In this document: positions 8,100 to 17,928 of the stretch, piece after piece
How positions within the stretch are numbered: the stretch's first letter is position 1
Layout of the letters: every line of letters starts with the position of its first letter
Source of the DNA: Gammaproteobacteria bacterium
GTDB lineage: Bacteria > Pseudomonadota > Gammaproteobacteria > Pseudomonadales > Azotimanducaceae
Reading direction: 5' to 3'
Length of the DNA stretch: 64,000 nucleotides
NCBI GenBank assembly: GCA_002731575.1
Contig: PCCE01000047.1
Coordinates: 1-64,000 of the forward strand
The notes under the pieces: model-generated
What the model was told of the DNA's origin: nothing
Database searches by the model: none
Seen by the model: the letters and a program-made list of their open reading frames with translations, nothing else
Program-made: the position numbers and the translations under genes

Positions 8100-10853
8100 A
8101 TGTTAGCCAAGTTGTTAAGAATGAATGCGGGCTTTGCGCCATCGGCCCTACAGTCGCTACCGCAACTGCAACCCGCTGAACAACTGGCGCTACTTGATCA
8201 GTACCTTGCGTACTGCAAAGAGCACGAACGCTCCACTGCCGACGAAGTACAGATACTGGCATTGCTCGAAACAGCAGCCGCGGACAACACAATTGCAGGC
8301 GCTGGGCTTGAGGTGGTCAAACGCGCAATAACGATTGTTGATGATGTCGATGCCTTAGCTGGACTGTTGGATCACCCCGGGGTTGGCGATTTCACCGCGA
8401 AGCGGTTAAGCAAGCTGCTACCGATGGATTCAGCCCATGGGGCAAATCTGCATCGCAGCCTTTTCCAGGCGCGGCTGGAATCAGCAACCGGCGATGAAAT
8501 CGAGCGGCTCAGCAAGCTGGTAAGCAATGCAGAACAAGCCGCTTGGCTAGTGATTCGTGCTCCTAGCTCAAGCAGGACAAGTCTGCTTGAGCTGCCCGTG
8601 CTTCAGGGCGAAAGCGGTTTAGCGACGCTGGAAAAAATTTCCCGTGGCCGCGACAAGGCCTGCAATCGGCTGGCTCGGGAGGCGCTGGAAAAAATTCGCG
8701 ACTTCCGGCGCCAGCATACGAGCCATTTAAGCGCTCTGCACGACATTGCTGAAAGCGCGCAGCGCGAACTTAAGTTTGTGCCAAAGGATTTAGATGCCCT
8801 GATTGTGCAGCGTAAAAAACTCAATCAGCTGCACAGCCGATGGCAGCAATTATTAACTGACATTGAAGTCGCTGAAGCCGCCTTACTGGCCACAGGCGAG
8901 CCAGCTAGCAACTTCTTACCTGACACAAATCCGTTCGACGATTTGGATTTAAGCATACCAGCCGCCGAGGACAACCCCTATCCGACACTGCTAGATCAGG
9001 CCGCCGCACTGGCCGAGTTGGTTGCCAGCGCCGAGACCGTGAGCGACGAGGACACAGGAAAACACAGCGCAACATTGGCCACCCTTGGCGATGCTTGGCA
9101 GCAAGCCGATGGGCTGTTTCCACCGAGCCAAGCCCAGCAGGAGCAATTCGCCAAGGCCAACCAGCGCACCCGCGCAGGACTGCAATGTTGGCAGCGTCTA
9201 CACGCCGTACCTTGGCAGGCGCTAACGCACCCTACCGGTCAGGCGGGCCAAACGGCCACACCCAAGGCATTGGCCGAGTGGCTACAAAGAGCACGTCGCG
9301 CTGACAAAACTGTTCAGTGGCCAAACGATCTACCGCCACCGGACCTGCTGGCAAAGTTACGCCAAGACATTGAAAAGACTGCCGCTCAAGAAAAAGAGCT
9401 GGCAACGCGTCAGCAGGCGCTGAGCGCGGAACTGAAAACACTAACTGCAACCCTGCAGCCGCTGATTGATAACGGCGAGTTCAAACGCGCCCTTGACGGC
9501 TTAAAGAAATGCCGCCAGCTTCAAAAGCAGGGTGCCATGGGGACAGAAAAGGCCCTCAATCACATCAGCACGCAGCTTGGTGAGCTGAGCGACTGGCAAC
9601 AGTTTGCGGCCTCGCCAAAACGCGATGCGCTACTGCAATCTGTAAAAGACATGGTTGCCACACCCTTGCATCCGGACGAGCAGCGCGCGGCTCTAAAAAC
9701 TCTGCGCGGGCAATGGAACGCGCTTGGCCCGTTGCCACGTGAACAGCGTCAGCTACAGCAGGCTTTTGACGATCTAGCGGATCAGGCTTTTGCCGTTTGC
9801 CGCGAGCATTTCGCCCAGCAAAACCAACAACGCAAAGAAAATTTGAAGGCGCGTCGAGCGCTATGCGACGAGCTGCAGCGGTACTTGGACACCACCGATT
9901 GGGCCAATGCCGATATGCGCGCAGCAGAGAACATTATGCGACAGGCCCGGGTCGAATGGCGTCGTTATCACCCCTGCGACCGTAAGGCGCTAAAATCCGT
10001 TGAAAGCACTTTCGAGACGCTGCAAGACGATCTACATGCGCGGGTGAAAAAGACTTGGGACACCAACATTGCGGCCAAGCAGGCATTAATTGTCGAGGCG
10101 CAGACGCTGGTGGAGCAGGAACATAGCGCGGACTTAGCGGCTCAAGCCATGGCCCTGCAGGCGCGCTGGCGCGAGGTCGGCGCGACACCGCGCAGCGCTG
10201 ATCAAAAGCTGTGGAGAAAATTCCGTGGCGCCTGCGACGCGGTGTTTGCTCGTTTGGAAAGCGAGCGCAACAGCCAACGCGACGAACAGCAACAACTCAG
10301 CCGTGCCCTCGTTGCGGACATAGAGTCTTTTGACCCTGAGGCCTTGCCAGTTACTGAGGCGGAGAATGCCCTAGCCGAGCTTGACGGGCGAGCAAGTGCG
10401 CTGCCTCTGAGCGTAGAGCCGCGCGGCAAACTGCGCGATATGAAGCAGGCCATTCGGGCTCGCCGGGAGATGGCGAAAAATGCAGCCAAGGTTGAAAAGC
10501 TGGCGGAGTTTCGTGCATGGGATGAAGCGGTAAGCGCTGCAGAGATTAGCGGCGAAACTATTGCCTCGCCGCATTCGATGTTTCACGCCCGGGTTGCCGG
10601 CAGCCCAGAGCCTACGGATCGGTTAGCGCTGACCATGGAAGCAGAGATGGCCGCCGATATTGCAGGGCCGACTGAGGAACAAAGCCAAAGAATGGCGCTG
10701 CAGATTGAGCTGATGAATCAAGGGCGGCGCAATCTGCAGCTGGTGGACAATCAGGAACTGCTGCAGCGCTGGTGTGCCAGTAGGCCTAAGAATGCAGAGG
10801 ACGAACCTCTTCGACAGCGCTTTTTCGGCGCCTTAGGCAAGCGGCTTAGTTAG
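8100..10853 (+). CDS. DUF349 domain-containing protein
   Basis: A 917-residue soluble, charged, mostly helical protein rich in Ala, Leu, Gln and Glu. It contains several copies of a roughly 70-residue helical unit of the type LRGQWNALGPLPREQRQLQQAF, RVEWRRYHPCDRKALKSVESTF and LQARWREVGATPRSADQKLWRKFRGACDAVF; this W...G..pr...LW..F..A.D pattern marks DUF349. Large proteins of this family are conserved in pseudomonads and relatives, but I know of no assigned biochemical function. Coiled-coil segments are likely around residues 430-480. No membrane segment or signal peptide is seen. The ATG at 8100 has only a weak ribosome site. Confidence 0.85.
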   Translation: MLAKLLRMNAGFAPSALQSLPQLQPAEQLALLDQYLAYCKEHERSTADEVQILALLETAAADNTIAGAGLEVVKRAITIVDDVDALAGLLDHPGVGDFTAKRLSKLLPMDSAHGANLHRSLFQARLESATGDEIERLSKLVSNAEQAAWLVIRAPSSSRTSLLELPVLQGESGLATLEKISRGRDKACNRLAREALEKIRDFRRQHTSHLSALHDIAESAQRELKFVPKDLDALIVQRKKLNQLHSRWQQLLTDIEVAEAALLATGEPASNFLPDTNPFDDLDLSIPAAEDNPYPTLLDQAAALAELVASAETVSDEDTGKHSATLATLGDAWQQADGLFPPSQAQQEQFAKANQRTRAGLQCWQRLHAVPWQALTHPTGQAGQTATPKALAEWLQRARRADKTVQWPNDLPPPDLLAKLRQDIEKTAAQEKELATRQQALSAELKTLTATLQPLIDNGEFKRALDGLKKCRQLQKQGAMGTEKALNHISTQLGELSDWQQFAASPKRDALLQSVKDMVATPLHPDEQRAALKTLRGQWNALGPLPREQRQLQQAFDDLADQAFAVCREHFAQQNQQRKENLKARRALCDELQRYLDTTDWANADMRAAENIMRQARVEWRRYHPCDRKALKSVESTFETLQDDLHARVKKTWDTNIAAKQALIVEAQTLVEQEHSADLAAQAMALQARWREVGATPRSADQKLWRKFRGACDAVFARLESERNSQRDEQQQLSRALVADIESFDPEALPVTEAENALAELDGRASALPLSVEPRGKLRDMKQAIRARREMAKNAAKVEKLAEFRAWDEAVSAAEISGETIASPHSMFHARVAGSPEPTDRLALTMEAEMAADIAGPTEEQSQRMALQIELMNQGRRNLQLVDNQELLQRWCASRPKNAEDEPLRQRFFGALGKRLS

Positions 10854-10869
10854 CTTCCGCTCGCTCCTT

Positions 10870-12270
10870 TTAAGCAGTAGTGAACAGCAGACGAATGTTG
10901 GCGCCCCCTAGCGCGCTAGGCGCTAGCTCCACTGCCCCGCCATAGACGGCCAACAGCTCAGAAACCATGGCCAAACCGATGCCCTGACCTTGGACTTGAC
11001 TTTGGGTTTGGGTTTGGGTATCGAGCCGCGTGCCACGACTGAGCAACTGCGGGAAGTATTGCGGATCTATCCCTGGTCCATTGTCTTCTACGGCCACTAC
11101 CAACTTGCCCTGTTCGCCCGCCAATGACACGCGTAGGCGGCCATTCCCGTACTTGCAGGCGTTTTCCATGACATTGCCCAACACATCGAGCAGGTCATCT
11201 TCGTGCATACGCAGCTGCCAATCTGTCCGCCTGTGCTTTGAACCGGACTCGACTTCAATTCGATGCTCGGGGTAAGCCACCCCCAGCGCACGCGCCAGTT
11301 GCGCAATCACGTCGTAAACGGCAATCCACGGCTGTTCAGCCGCACCGTCGATTTGGGTCACCCGGGCAATGCGCGCAAGTTGGTGATCGACCATGCCCTG
11401 CATGCGCGTCACTTGTTCCTGCAACAGCGGCAGGTCTGGATCGGTGTCGTGCACACCGACGCGGAGCACCGACAAAGGCGTTTTTAAGCTGTGCGCCATA
11501 TCGTCTAAGGCGCGCCGATGACCCTCACGCAGGCTCGCTTGATGCGCTACATAGCGGTTTAGGCTTGCCACCAAGGGTGTGAGTTCTTTTGGCTGCACAG
11601 CATCGAGCTTGCTGCGCCCGCCCTGCTGCATTTCTTTGAGTTGCTGCTGAATCTGCCGCAGCGGTCCTAATCCCCAACGCAGAGCTAGCATTACGGCAAG
11701 GCTGAGCAGCAACATAAGCGCGGCAAAGCCGACAAACAGTCCGTTGCGAAACTCGGCAATCAACTGACGGTAAGGGGCCTGCTCCGCACAAACAGTAAAG
11801 GTCACCTCTGGGTCAGCTAGACCCTCCCAATCGACCCGGGTGCGCAAACAAAAAAGACCCGTAGTATTTTGGGATTGTTGAAACAGTAAGCGACCTACGC
11901 CTAGTTCCTGTGCTTGCACGTCTAGCGCCATCATTTGACCAGTCAGACCTTGTTGCGTGTTGTTCTCGTCAGCCAGAGCCAGCGAGGGCGAGCGCCATAA
12001 CTCGCCGCCCGCATCGCCGGTTACCCGAGCATAAAGGCCAGAATCTGGCTGCTGTAAACGCGGCTGAAACAATCCGTCATCATAGTTGAGCACGCCGTCA
12101 CGCTCTTGGGCCGCACCCATTAGGGCATAAATTACCGGGCGCAGCTGGTCCTCAACGCCTGCTATCACACTAGCCCGATAGCTACGTTCCAAGAACACAC
12201 CGGTGGCGCTGAGAAAAAATACGAGGATAATCGCCGCGCTCAGCCCCAAGCGGCTTTGAATAGAATTCAC
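10870..12270 (-). CDS. Sensor histidine kinase
   Basis: A 466-residue two-component sensor. A first membrane helix lies at residues about 8-28, a periplasmic sensor segment of about 140 residues follows, then a second helix (FVGFAALMLLLSLAVMLAL). The dimerisation box ALDDMAHSLKTPLSVLR carries the phospho-acceptor His260, and the ATPase domain shows N (NACKYG), G1 (DNGPGI) and G2 (GQGIGLAM) boxes. The start is GTG at 12270, overlapping the response regulator's TGA as GTGA, so the two are translationally coupled. The layout recalls PhoQ-type sensors; signal unknown. It is the last gene of a PepSY-regulator-kinase operon. Confidence 0.9.
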   Translation of the reverse strand: MNSIQSRLGLSAAIILVFFLSATGVFLERSYRASVIAGVEDQLRPVIYALMGAAQERDGVLNYDDGLFQPRLQQPDSGLYARVTGDAGGELWRSPSLALADENNTQQGLTGQMMALDVQAQELGVGRLLFQQSQNTTGLFCLRTRVDWEGLADPEVTFTVCAEQAPYRQLIAEFRNGLFVGFAALMLLLSLAVMLALRWGLGPLRQIQQQLKEMQQGGRSKLDAVQPKELTPLVASLNRYVAHQASLREGHRRALDDMAHSLKTPLSVLRVGVHDTDPDLPLLQEQVTRMQGMVDHQLARIARVTQIDGAAEQPWIAVYDVIAQLARALGVAYPEHRIEVESGSKHRRTDWQLRMHEDDLLDVLGNVMENACKYGNGRLRVSLAGEQGKLVVAVEDNGPGIDPQYFPQLLSRGTRLDTQTQTQSQVQGQGIGLAMVSELLAVYGGAVELAPSALGGANIRLLFTTA

Positions 12271-12965
12271 GGCTCAGTTGACCTAGATGGTGAAGGGGCT
12301 TCAGGCTCACTGATTAAACGGTAACCCTGACCGCGCACGGTTTGAATCAATTCATGTGGGGTTAGCTTGCGCCGCAAGCGGCCAATCAATACCTCAAGCA
12401 CATTGCTGTCGCGGTCAAAATCCTGTGCGTAGAGGTGTTCGGTCAGTTCCGCCTTAGACACCACCCGCCCGGCGCTTATCGCCAAGTAGGTAAGCAGCTT
12501 ATATTCAAAGCCGGTTAGCTCCAGCGGCTGCCCTACCAATGTCGCCTGCTGGCTTGACGTATTCACCGTCAGCGGGCCAAGTTCGACTATTGGTGTCGCC
12601 CGACCGGCGGCGCGCCGAATTAGGGCGTTCACGCGGGCGATTAGTTCTTCCATCTGAAAGGGTTTCGTCAGGTAGTCATCGGCACCGGCCTCCAAACCTT
12701 TTACCTTGTCGCGCCAGTGGCTGCGAGCAGTCAGAATCATTACCGGCAACAGAATTTCTTGTTGCCGCAGAGCTTCAATAAGGGACACGCCGTCAAGCTC
12801 AGGCAAACCGAGGTCAACAATGGCCAGATCGTAATCGTTTGTGCAGGCCAGATACTGGCCCTCGGCGCCATCTGAGGCCACGTCTACCACATAGCCAGAA
12901 GTGCTGAGGTGGCTGCGCAATTGCTGTGCGAGCACGGCTTCGTCTTCGACAACGAGTACTCGCAT
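12267..12965 (-). CDS. OmpR/PhoP-family response regulator
   Basis: A 232-residue DNA-binding response regulator. The receiver domain starts MRVLVVEDEAVLAQQL with the acidic pocket E8/D9, the phospho-acceptor is Asp51 (AIVDLGLPELDG), the switch Thr is in LTARSHW and the Lys is in DYLTKPF. The C-terminal winged helix ends with VLIGRLRRKL...IQTVRGQGYRL. The ATG at 12965 is chosen over an upstream codon because it begins the receiver fold exactly and follows the stop of the PepSY gene by a single base (TGAtATG). It probably controls its own operon together with the adjacent kinase. Confidence 0.92.
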   Translation of the reverse strand: MRVLVVEDEAVLAQQLRSHLSTSGYVVDVASDGAEGQYLACTNDYDLAIVDLGLPELDGVSLIEALRQQEILLPVMILTARSHWRDKVKGLEAGADDYLTKPFQMEELIARVNALIRRAAGRATPIVELGPLTVNTSSQQATLVGQPLELTGFEYKLLTYLAISAGRVVSKAELTEHLYAQDFDRDSNVLEVLIGRLRRKLTPHELIQTVRGQGYRLISEPEAPSPSRSTEP

Positions 12966-12966
12966 A

Positions 12967-13320
12967 TCAGCGGCGGCGCTGCAGACGACCGCTTTGATCC
13001 ACCACCAAGGTAGCAACCCGCTGATCGTCAATGAGCACCCGAACGCGGTGCCTTACAGAGCCATCGGGCAGTCGCACGGAGCGAGCGGCAAGTACCCTGC
13101 CACCACTTTCAGTTTGCGCAATGCGTATGGCCTGATTGAGATTCACCACCCTGCCGACCCGGCGGTCCGGGGCGACAAAGCCATTGGGTGGCGGTGGCCG
13201 CTGGTATCTGCCGTCGCCGGGAGCGGCTTGCGCGAGGGGGGCGCTTAATGCCCAGCAACACAACACTGCGGCGCTTAGGGCCATCCATTGAGACCAAGAC
13301 ATATGGCTAAGGGGCTGCAT
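12967..13320 (-). CDS. PepSY-like exported protein
   Basis: A 117-residue protein with an N-terminal signal peptide (core MALSAAVLCCWALSAPLAQAA). A PepSY-like region follows: NLNQAIRIAQTESGGRVLAARSV...RHRVRVLIDDQRVATLVVDQSGRL. Two starts are possible (13320 or the ATG at 13302); both keep the signal peptide. It is the first gene of a tight operon with a response regulator and sensor kinase. Small PepSY proteins next to PhoPQ-like systems are common, where they may inhibit a protease or feed back on the sensor. That role is inferred from context. Confidence 0.8.
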   Translation of the reverse strand: MQPLSHMSWSQWMALSAAVLCCWALSAPLAQAAPGDGRYQRPPPPNGFVAPDRRVGRVVNLNQAIRIAQTESGGRVLAARSVRLPDGSVRHRVRVLIDDQRVATLVVDQSGRLQRRR

Positions 13321-13420
13321 TTTCGCTTGGCATCTGGACTTCTTGTTTTCTTAACTTGTTGCTTGCTGAAATGCTTCGATTCTGGGCTTCTGTATCTTTT
13401 TCCGATCCAGGCGAGGCCTG

Positions 13421-13984
13421 CTACAGCGGTTGCACCTGAACACGCACGCGTATTGTTGGGCCGGGGTCACGATCCATACGAGTCTTGTGCGTTTGGCCTG
13501 CAAAGGCATAACTGACGTCGTAACCCATTAGGCGCTGTTCCTCCACTTGGGTGTAAAACGTCTCACAAACTTCGCGTTCTGTATAACCTGTCCCGTGTCT
13601 ATTGGCGTGCTGGCGGCCTAAATCGCGGCCAATAGAGTAGCCGAGTACGCCACCGACCACAGCCCCCACTCGCTTGTTGGTTTTTTTCGATCCAACGGCG
13701 TTACCCAAGGCACCACCAATGATGCTGCCAACAATGGCTGGCGTAGAGGAGCTTTGACCGCTGTGCCGTCTAGCGGTGCGTTTGATATGACACTGCTCGC
13801 TGGGTTCCTCGAGTACTACTGTTTGATAGATCGGGTAACTGGAAAGTACCGGCACTGATTTGATATGCGCGCCTGCCCACGTCAGAGCACTAGGCATGAG
13901 AGCCAGCGCGCAGAGCAAAAAACCGAGTACATGCTTAGGCCGAACGTCTGCAACCCTCAGGGTTGGAAAAATTGTCTGCAACAT
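13421..13984 (-). CDS. Glycine-zipper 2TM domain outer-envelope protein
   Basis: A 187-residue exported protein. A signal peptide (LGFLLCALALMPSALTWA) is followed by a short polar stretch and a glycine zipper: IVGSIIGGALGNAVGSKKTNKRVGAVVGGVLGYSIG split across residues about 86-120. The C-terminal domain contains two Cys-flanked parts (CHIKRTARRH, EVCETFYTQVEEQRLMGYDV). The layout matches the glycine-zipper 2TM family, which includes the rickettsial 17-kDa antigen. There is no lipobox Cys at the signal-peptide end. AGAGG stands about 9 nt before the ATG. It lies about 100 nt upstream of the PepSY operon on the same strand and may be independent. Confidence 0.8.
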   Translation of the reverse strand: MLQTIFPTLRVADVRPKHVLGFLLCALALMPSALTWAGAHIKSVPVLSSYPIYQTVVLEEPSEQCHIKRTARRHSGQSSSTPAIVGSIIGGALGNAVGSKKTNKRVGAVVGGVLGYSIGRDLGRQHANRHGTGYTEREVCETFYTQVEEQRLMGYDVSYAFAGQTHKTRMDRDPGPTIRVRVQVQPL

Positions 13985-14079
13985 CAGGATTACCTCTTAA
14001 CTTACGGATATTAGGTCTGTTGCTGTGAACCCTAGCGCTGCTTATATGAACGGTGACTGAACCGCACTGATTTCCGTGA

Positions 14080-14967
14080 CTAGCCTGAGTCCGTGGTCTC
14101 TGGTGATACCTCAACCACCTTGCTGACGCAGTGGTCTGCGGCAAGGCTTACGGCAAGCCCGGGACCCAGAACCGGGCCGTCCCACTGCCACTGGGTTAGG
14201 CGTTGGTAGTGGTCGATAAAGCGCTGCAGGGCTACTGCATCCATACGCTGCGCTGGCGCAATCTGCTGCTCTTGTTCACCACGCCACTGCACCACTTGAG
14301 CAAAGCTCGGTGAGCGCAACTGCAACCAGTAATCGACCTGCTGCCACAAAGGTTGGTAGTGCAGGGCTATCTGCTCGTTGACCCATGTTCGCCAGACACC
14401 GTCGCCATCTTCCTGTCGCTCCAGCGCATTTATTGGTTCGCGTAACTGCCCAGCAGGTTGCGCGCTCACCCCCAAACACCAGCCTTCCAGCACCAGCAGT
14501 TCGCAGCTCACGTTGCGCTGACCTGCACGGTCGTCGCGCCCTTTGTCGAATTCCGGCAGCTGCAGTTCGACCTGTTGTTGGCCGTCTTGGCCTTGCATGC
14601 TCGTGACCACTCGCCCAAGCCAGCCCGTATCGTGGGTGCCGGGCACGCCACGGGTGCGCAGCAGCGGGTGTACTGCGTTGGCCAGCGCAACACGCTCGGC
14701 TTGAGTCAAATAGAAGTCATCGAGAGAAACCGAGGTAGCGCTAATACCCTGTTCCCGAAAGTGCTCTACTACGATCCGCGCCAAGGTAGACTTGCCTGAA
14801 CCCTGACTACCAGCAATGCCAATAATACGCGGTCGCGCAGAGGGCTGGCTGCGTGCCACACGCTGTGCCAGCGCCGCAGCAATGGCATGCCAATCAGCAA
14901 ATTCACCCTTGGCTTTACTGGCCGATGTCCCCATGTTTGCACTCAATGGTGTCCAAACCTGTACCAT
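14080..14967 (-). CDS. P-loop kinase, D-glycerate 3-kinase-like
   Basis: A 295-residue cytosolic nucleotide-binding protein. Walker A is GSQGSGKST at residues 53-61, followed by SLDDFYLTQAER, GVPGTHD and LLVLEGWCLG. This order (P-loop, DDFY, PGTHD, EGWC) matches the PRK-like kinases that include plant-type D-glycerate 3-kinase and yeast Tda10-like proteins, so phosphorylation of glycerate or a similar small acid is likely. The ATG at 14967 lacks an obvious ribosome site; a second ATG at 14934 is possible. It is divergent from the protease gene at 15067. Confidence 0.75.
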   Translation of the reverse strand: MVQVWTPLSANMGTSASKAKGEFADWHAIAAALAQRVARSQPSARPRIIGIAGSQGSGKSTLARIVVEHFREQGISATSVSLDDFYLTQAERVALANAVHPLLRTRGVPGTHDTGWLGRVVTSMQGQDGQQQVELQLPEFDKGRDDRAGQRNVSCELLVLEGWCLGVSAQPAGQLREPINALERQEDGDGVWRTWVNEQIALHYQPLWQQVDYWLQLRSPSFAQVVQWRGEQEQQIAPAQRMDAVALQRFIDHYQRLTQWQWDGPVLGPGLAVSLAADHCVSKVVEVSPETTDSG

Positions 14968-15066
14968 CGCACTGACGCCGTAGCTTCGCTACCATTTTGA
15001 CAAATTCACCGGCGCTGGCGGTTTTAGATGACGCCTGTTAACCATTCTTGGCTAGAGAGACTCTCC

Positions 15067-17928
15067 ATGACTGCAACTGCATCCCACCGTTCACCGCTAA
15101 GTCGGCTCCCCACTCAGCTTCTGATTGTTGTCGGCGTTGTTATAGCCGCCAGCGGCTGCCAGCAAAATCCGGCGGTCACTACAGGTGACCCAAAGCCCGA
15201 GAGTTCAGGCTCCGCCGGTCCTGTGGCGACGGTGCAACCGCGCAAAAGCCCAAACGATCAACGCGAGTACCGCTATTTGACCCTACCGAACAAACTCAAG
15301 GTGTTGCTGGTTTCTGATGCCGAAACCGATAAATCTGCTGCGGCACTGGCGGTCTATCGCGGCAGCTTTCACGAGCCGGATTCGCGCCCGGGCCTCGCTC
15401 ACTTCTTGGAACATATGCTGTTTATTGGCACCGGCAAATACCCTGAGGTCGATACCTTTCAAAAGTACATTACCGCCAACGGTGGCTCTTCCAACGCCTA
15501 TACCGCCCTAGATCACACCAACTACTTCTTCGATATCAAAAACAGCGGCCTGCCTGAGGGATTGGACCGTTTTGGCCAATTCTTCATCGACCCGCTGTTG
15601 AGTGCTGAGTACGTCGAACGCGAAAAAAATGCCGTGCACTCGGAATACCAAATGCAGATTAAGGATGACGGCTGGCGGGGCTACATGGTGAGCAAGCGGG
15701 CTTTGAACCCAGAGCACCCCGGTGCCCGATTCACCATCGGATCTCTCGGCACTCTTGAGGGGGGTGTCAAAGCCGACCTCGATAGCTGGTTTGCCGAACA
15801 CTACTCGGCCGATCAAATGGGCTTGGTTGTGCTCAGCAACGAACCGCTGGATGCTCTGCAGGCCTTGGTTGAACCTATTTTCAGTCAAATTCCAAACAGC
15901 GACATTGGACCAAGCTACCCAACCGAGCCGGTGTTCACAGGGCAGCAAATTCCAGCCCAGCTAACCTCTCAGGCACTCAAGGACAGCATTAGACTGGGCG
16001 TGTCTTTTCCGATACCCAGCACGCTTGCAACCTACCGCACCAAGCCAGAGCAATATGTGTCGAACCTGCTCGGCCATGAGGGCGAGGGCAGTTTGCACAG
16101 CCTGCTGACCCAGCGTGGCTGGATCGAGAGTCTGGGCGTTGGCACTCAAGACTTTGACCGTAACACCAGCCTGTTCAGCGTAGAGCTGAAACTCACCGAG
16201 CAAGGCAAGAATCAGGTGCCAGCAATCCTGGGGCTGCTGTTTGCCCAGCTAGAGCAACTGCGTGACACAGCACCAGAGGCTTGGCGCTATGCTGAGCAGG
16301 CCAAGGTTGCTGAGTTGGCATTTCAGTTTCAGGAACGCGGCTCTACCGTCGGCTTCGTCTATCAGATGGCACCTCGACTCAACGACTACCCGCCAGAAGA
16401 TCTGCTGGTGGCACCCTATCTGCTGGAGGGTTTTCAGCCGGAGTTGATTGCAGGCTTACTGACTCGCCTAACCCCTAGCAATGCGCTGGTAGAGCTTGCG
16501 CTACCCGATTTTGCTTCCGCATCGAATGAGCCTTGGTTCAACGTGCCCTTTGAGCTAACGCAGGGTCCGCTGCAAATTAAAACGTCTGCGAGCACCGACA
16601 TTGAATTGCCTGCGCCAAACCCCTATCTGCCGGAAAACCTCGCGCTGTTATCTGCAGATGATGCGTCAATTGCCTTGGCAGTAGATCGGCCGGGTCTGCA
16701 GTTGTGGTTGGATACAGATGTCTCTTTTACTACCCCAAGAGCCAACATCGCGGTGGAGTTACTGCTACCGAATGGGCTGGTATCGCTACGCGATAGCACT
16801 TTAGCCAGTCTTTTGGCACGCCTGATAAACGACAGCCTGACACAATCGACCTATCCTGCTTTGCTGGCTGGCCTTGGCTTTAATTTTGGCGCCAGCGCCA
16901 GCGGCTTCAGCGTGGGCATTAGTGGCTACAACGATAAGCAGCCAGAATTTTTGGCCTTTGTGTTGGACCAAGTGCTCACCGCACCGCTGCAGCCAGAGCG
17001 CTTTGCCAGCATCAAGCAAAGTCTGATCCGTGATCTGAACAACGCCAGCAAGGACAAGCCCTACAATCAGACTCTCAGCGCACTGAACAACACCCTGCTG
17101 GGCAGCAGTTGGCCGGCACAGCAGAAGGCCCAGCTTCTGGCAACGATCGACCTAGCAGACTTACAGCAGTGGCGCTCTGCCCAGTTTAAAAGCCTCGGCG
17201 TCATTGGCGGCTTGCATGGCAACGTGAGCGCAGAAGATGCGGAAAATTTGGCGGACCTACTCACCACCTTGTTGCCTCTGAATCGGGTGCCGCGGGTACG
17301 CTCGACGGTTGTGCAGCTGACCGAATCGTCTGCTGTTGACTTGAAGGTAGATCATAACGATGCCGCAGTACTGCTGTATGTGCAGGACCCTGACGACAGC
17401 TTCGACAGCCGTGCCAAAAGTGCCTTAGCTGGGCAACTGCTACGTTCGCCTTTCTTTTCCAGCCTGCGCACAGACCAGCAGTTGGGCTATGTGGTCAATG
17501 CGGGCATTCGTCGTATGGACACCCAAAGCGGTAATCTGTTTCTCGTACAGTCGCCGGTGGCCGGTGTTGCCCATATTGAAAATGCGGTGGTTGAGTTTTT
17601 ACAGAACTACATCGAGCAGTGGGGCGACATGGAGGAAAGGGCCTTCGAACAGCAAAAAGCAGGGCTTATCACTCGGCTGTTGGAGAAAGACAAAAACCTT
17701 GCCCAGCGCAGTCAGCGCTACTGGCGGAATATGGCCGAAGAAAATTACCGCTTCGACAGCAACCAGCAAATTGCTGAACGGGTCGGCAACCTGAGCAAGC
17801 CCGAGATGCTGGCGTTTTTACGGACAGTTCTACAGCGCGTTACTGACCAGCGGCTGCTGATTTACAGCGACGGTGCGTTTGGCGCCGAAGATGCCGACAG
17901 CAAGGAGCTTGCGAGCAATCTCAACTAA
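15067..17928 (+). CDS. Insulinase/pitrilysin family zinc metalloprotease (lipoprotein)
   Basis: A 953-residue M16A protease. The inverted zinc motif HFLEH has His112, Glu115 and His116, with the distal ligand Glu193 77 residues later (NAVHSEYQ), as expected. The protein has the pitrilysin-like four-domain length. The ATG at 15067 is preferred over an in-frame ATG at 15028 because GAGAGA precedes it and it begins a lipoprotein signal: VIAASGC with Cys31 as the lipidated residue. A membrane-anchored periplasmic oligopeptidase is therefore likely. A perfect TTGACA -35 hexamer lies at 14997-15002, but no good -10 follows. It ends 4 nt inside the convergent dinG stop. Confidence 0.88.
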   Translation: MTATASHRSPLSRLPTQLLIVVGVVIAASGCQQNPAVTTGDPKPESSGSAGPVATVQPRKSPNDQREYRYLTLPNKLKVLLVSDAETDKSAAALAVYRGSFHEPDSRPGLAHFLEHMLFIGTGKYPEVDTFQKYITANGGSSNAYTALDHTNYFFDIKNSGLPEGLDRFGQFFIDPLLSAEYVEREKNAVHSEYQMQIKDDGWRGYMVSKRALNPEHPGARFTIGSLGTLEGGVKADLDSWFAEHYSADQMGLVVLSNEPLDALQALVEPIFSQIPNSDIGPSYPTEPVFTGQQIPAQLTSQALKDSIRLGVSFPIPSTLATYRTKPEQYVSNLLGHEGEGSLHSLLTQRGWIESLGVGTQDFDRNTSLFSVELKLTEQGKNQVPAILGLLFAQLEQLRDTAPEAWRYAEQAKVAELAFQFQERGSTVGFVYQMAPRLNDYPPEDLLVAPYLLEGFQPELIAGLLTRLTPSNALVELALPDFASASNEPWFNVPFELTQGPLQIKTSASTDIELPAPNPYLPENLALLSADDASIALAVDRPGLQLWLDTDVSFTTPRANIAVELLLPNGLVSLRDSTLASLLARLINDSLTQSTYPALLAGLGFNFGASASGFSVGISGYNDKQPEFLAFVLDQVLTAPLQPERFASIKQSLIRDLNNASKDKPYNQTLSALNNTLLGSSWPAQQKAQLLATIDLADLQQWRSAQFKSLGVIGGLHGNVSAEDAENLADLLTTLLPLNRVPRVRSTVVQLTESSAVDLKVDHNDAAVLLYVQDPDDSFDSRAKSALAGQLLRSPFFSSLRTDQQLGYVVNAGIRRMDTQSGNLFLVQSPVAGVAHIENAVVEFLQNYIEQWGDMEERAFEQQKAGLITRLLEKDKNLAQRSQRYWRNMAEENYRFDSNQQIAERVGNLSKPEMLAFLRTVLQRVTDQRLLIYSDGAFGAEDADSKELASNLN

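Noticed and set aside
14997..15027. Perfect TTGACA as promoter of the protease gene
   Set aside because: No acceptable -10 at 16-18 nt, so not listed as a feature.
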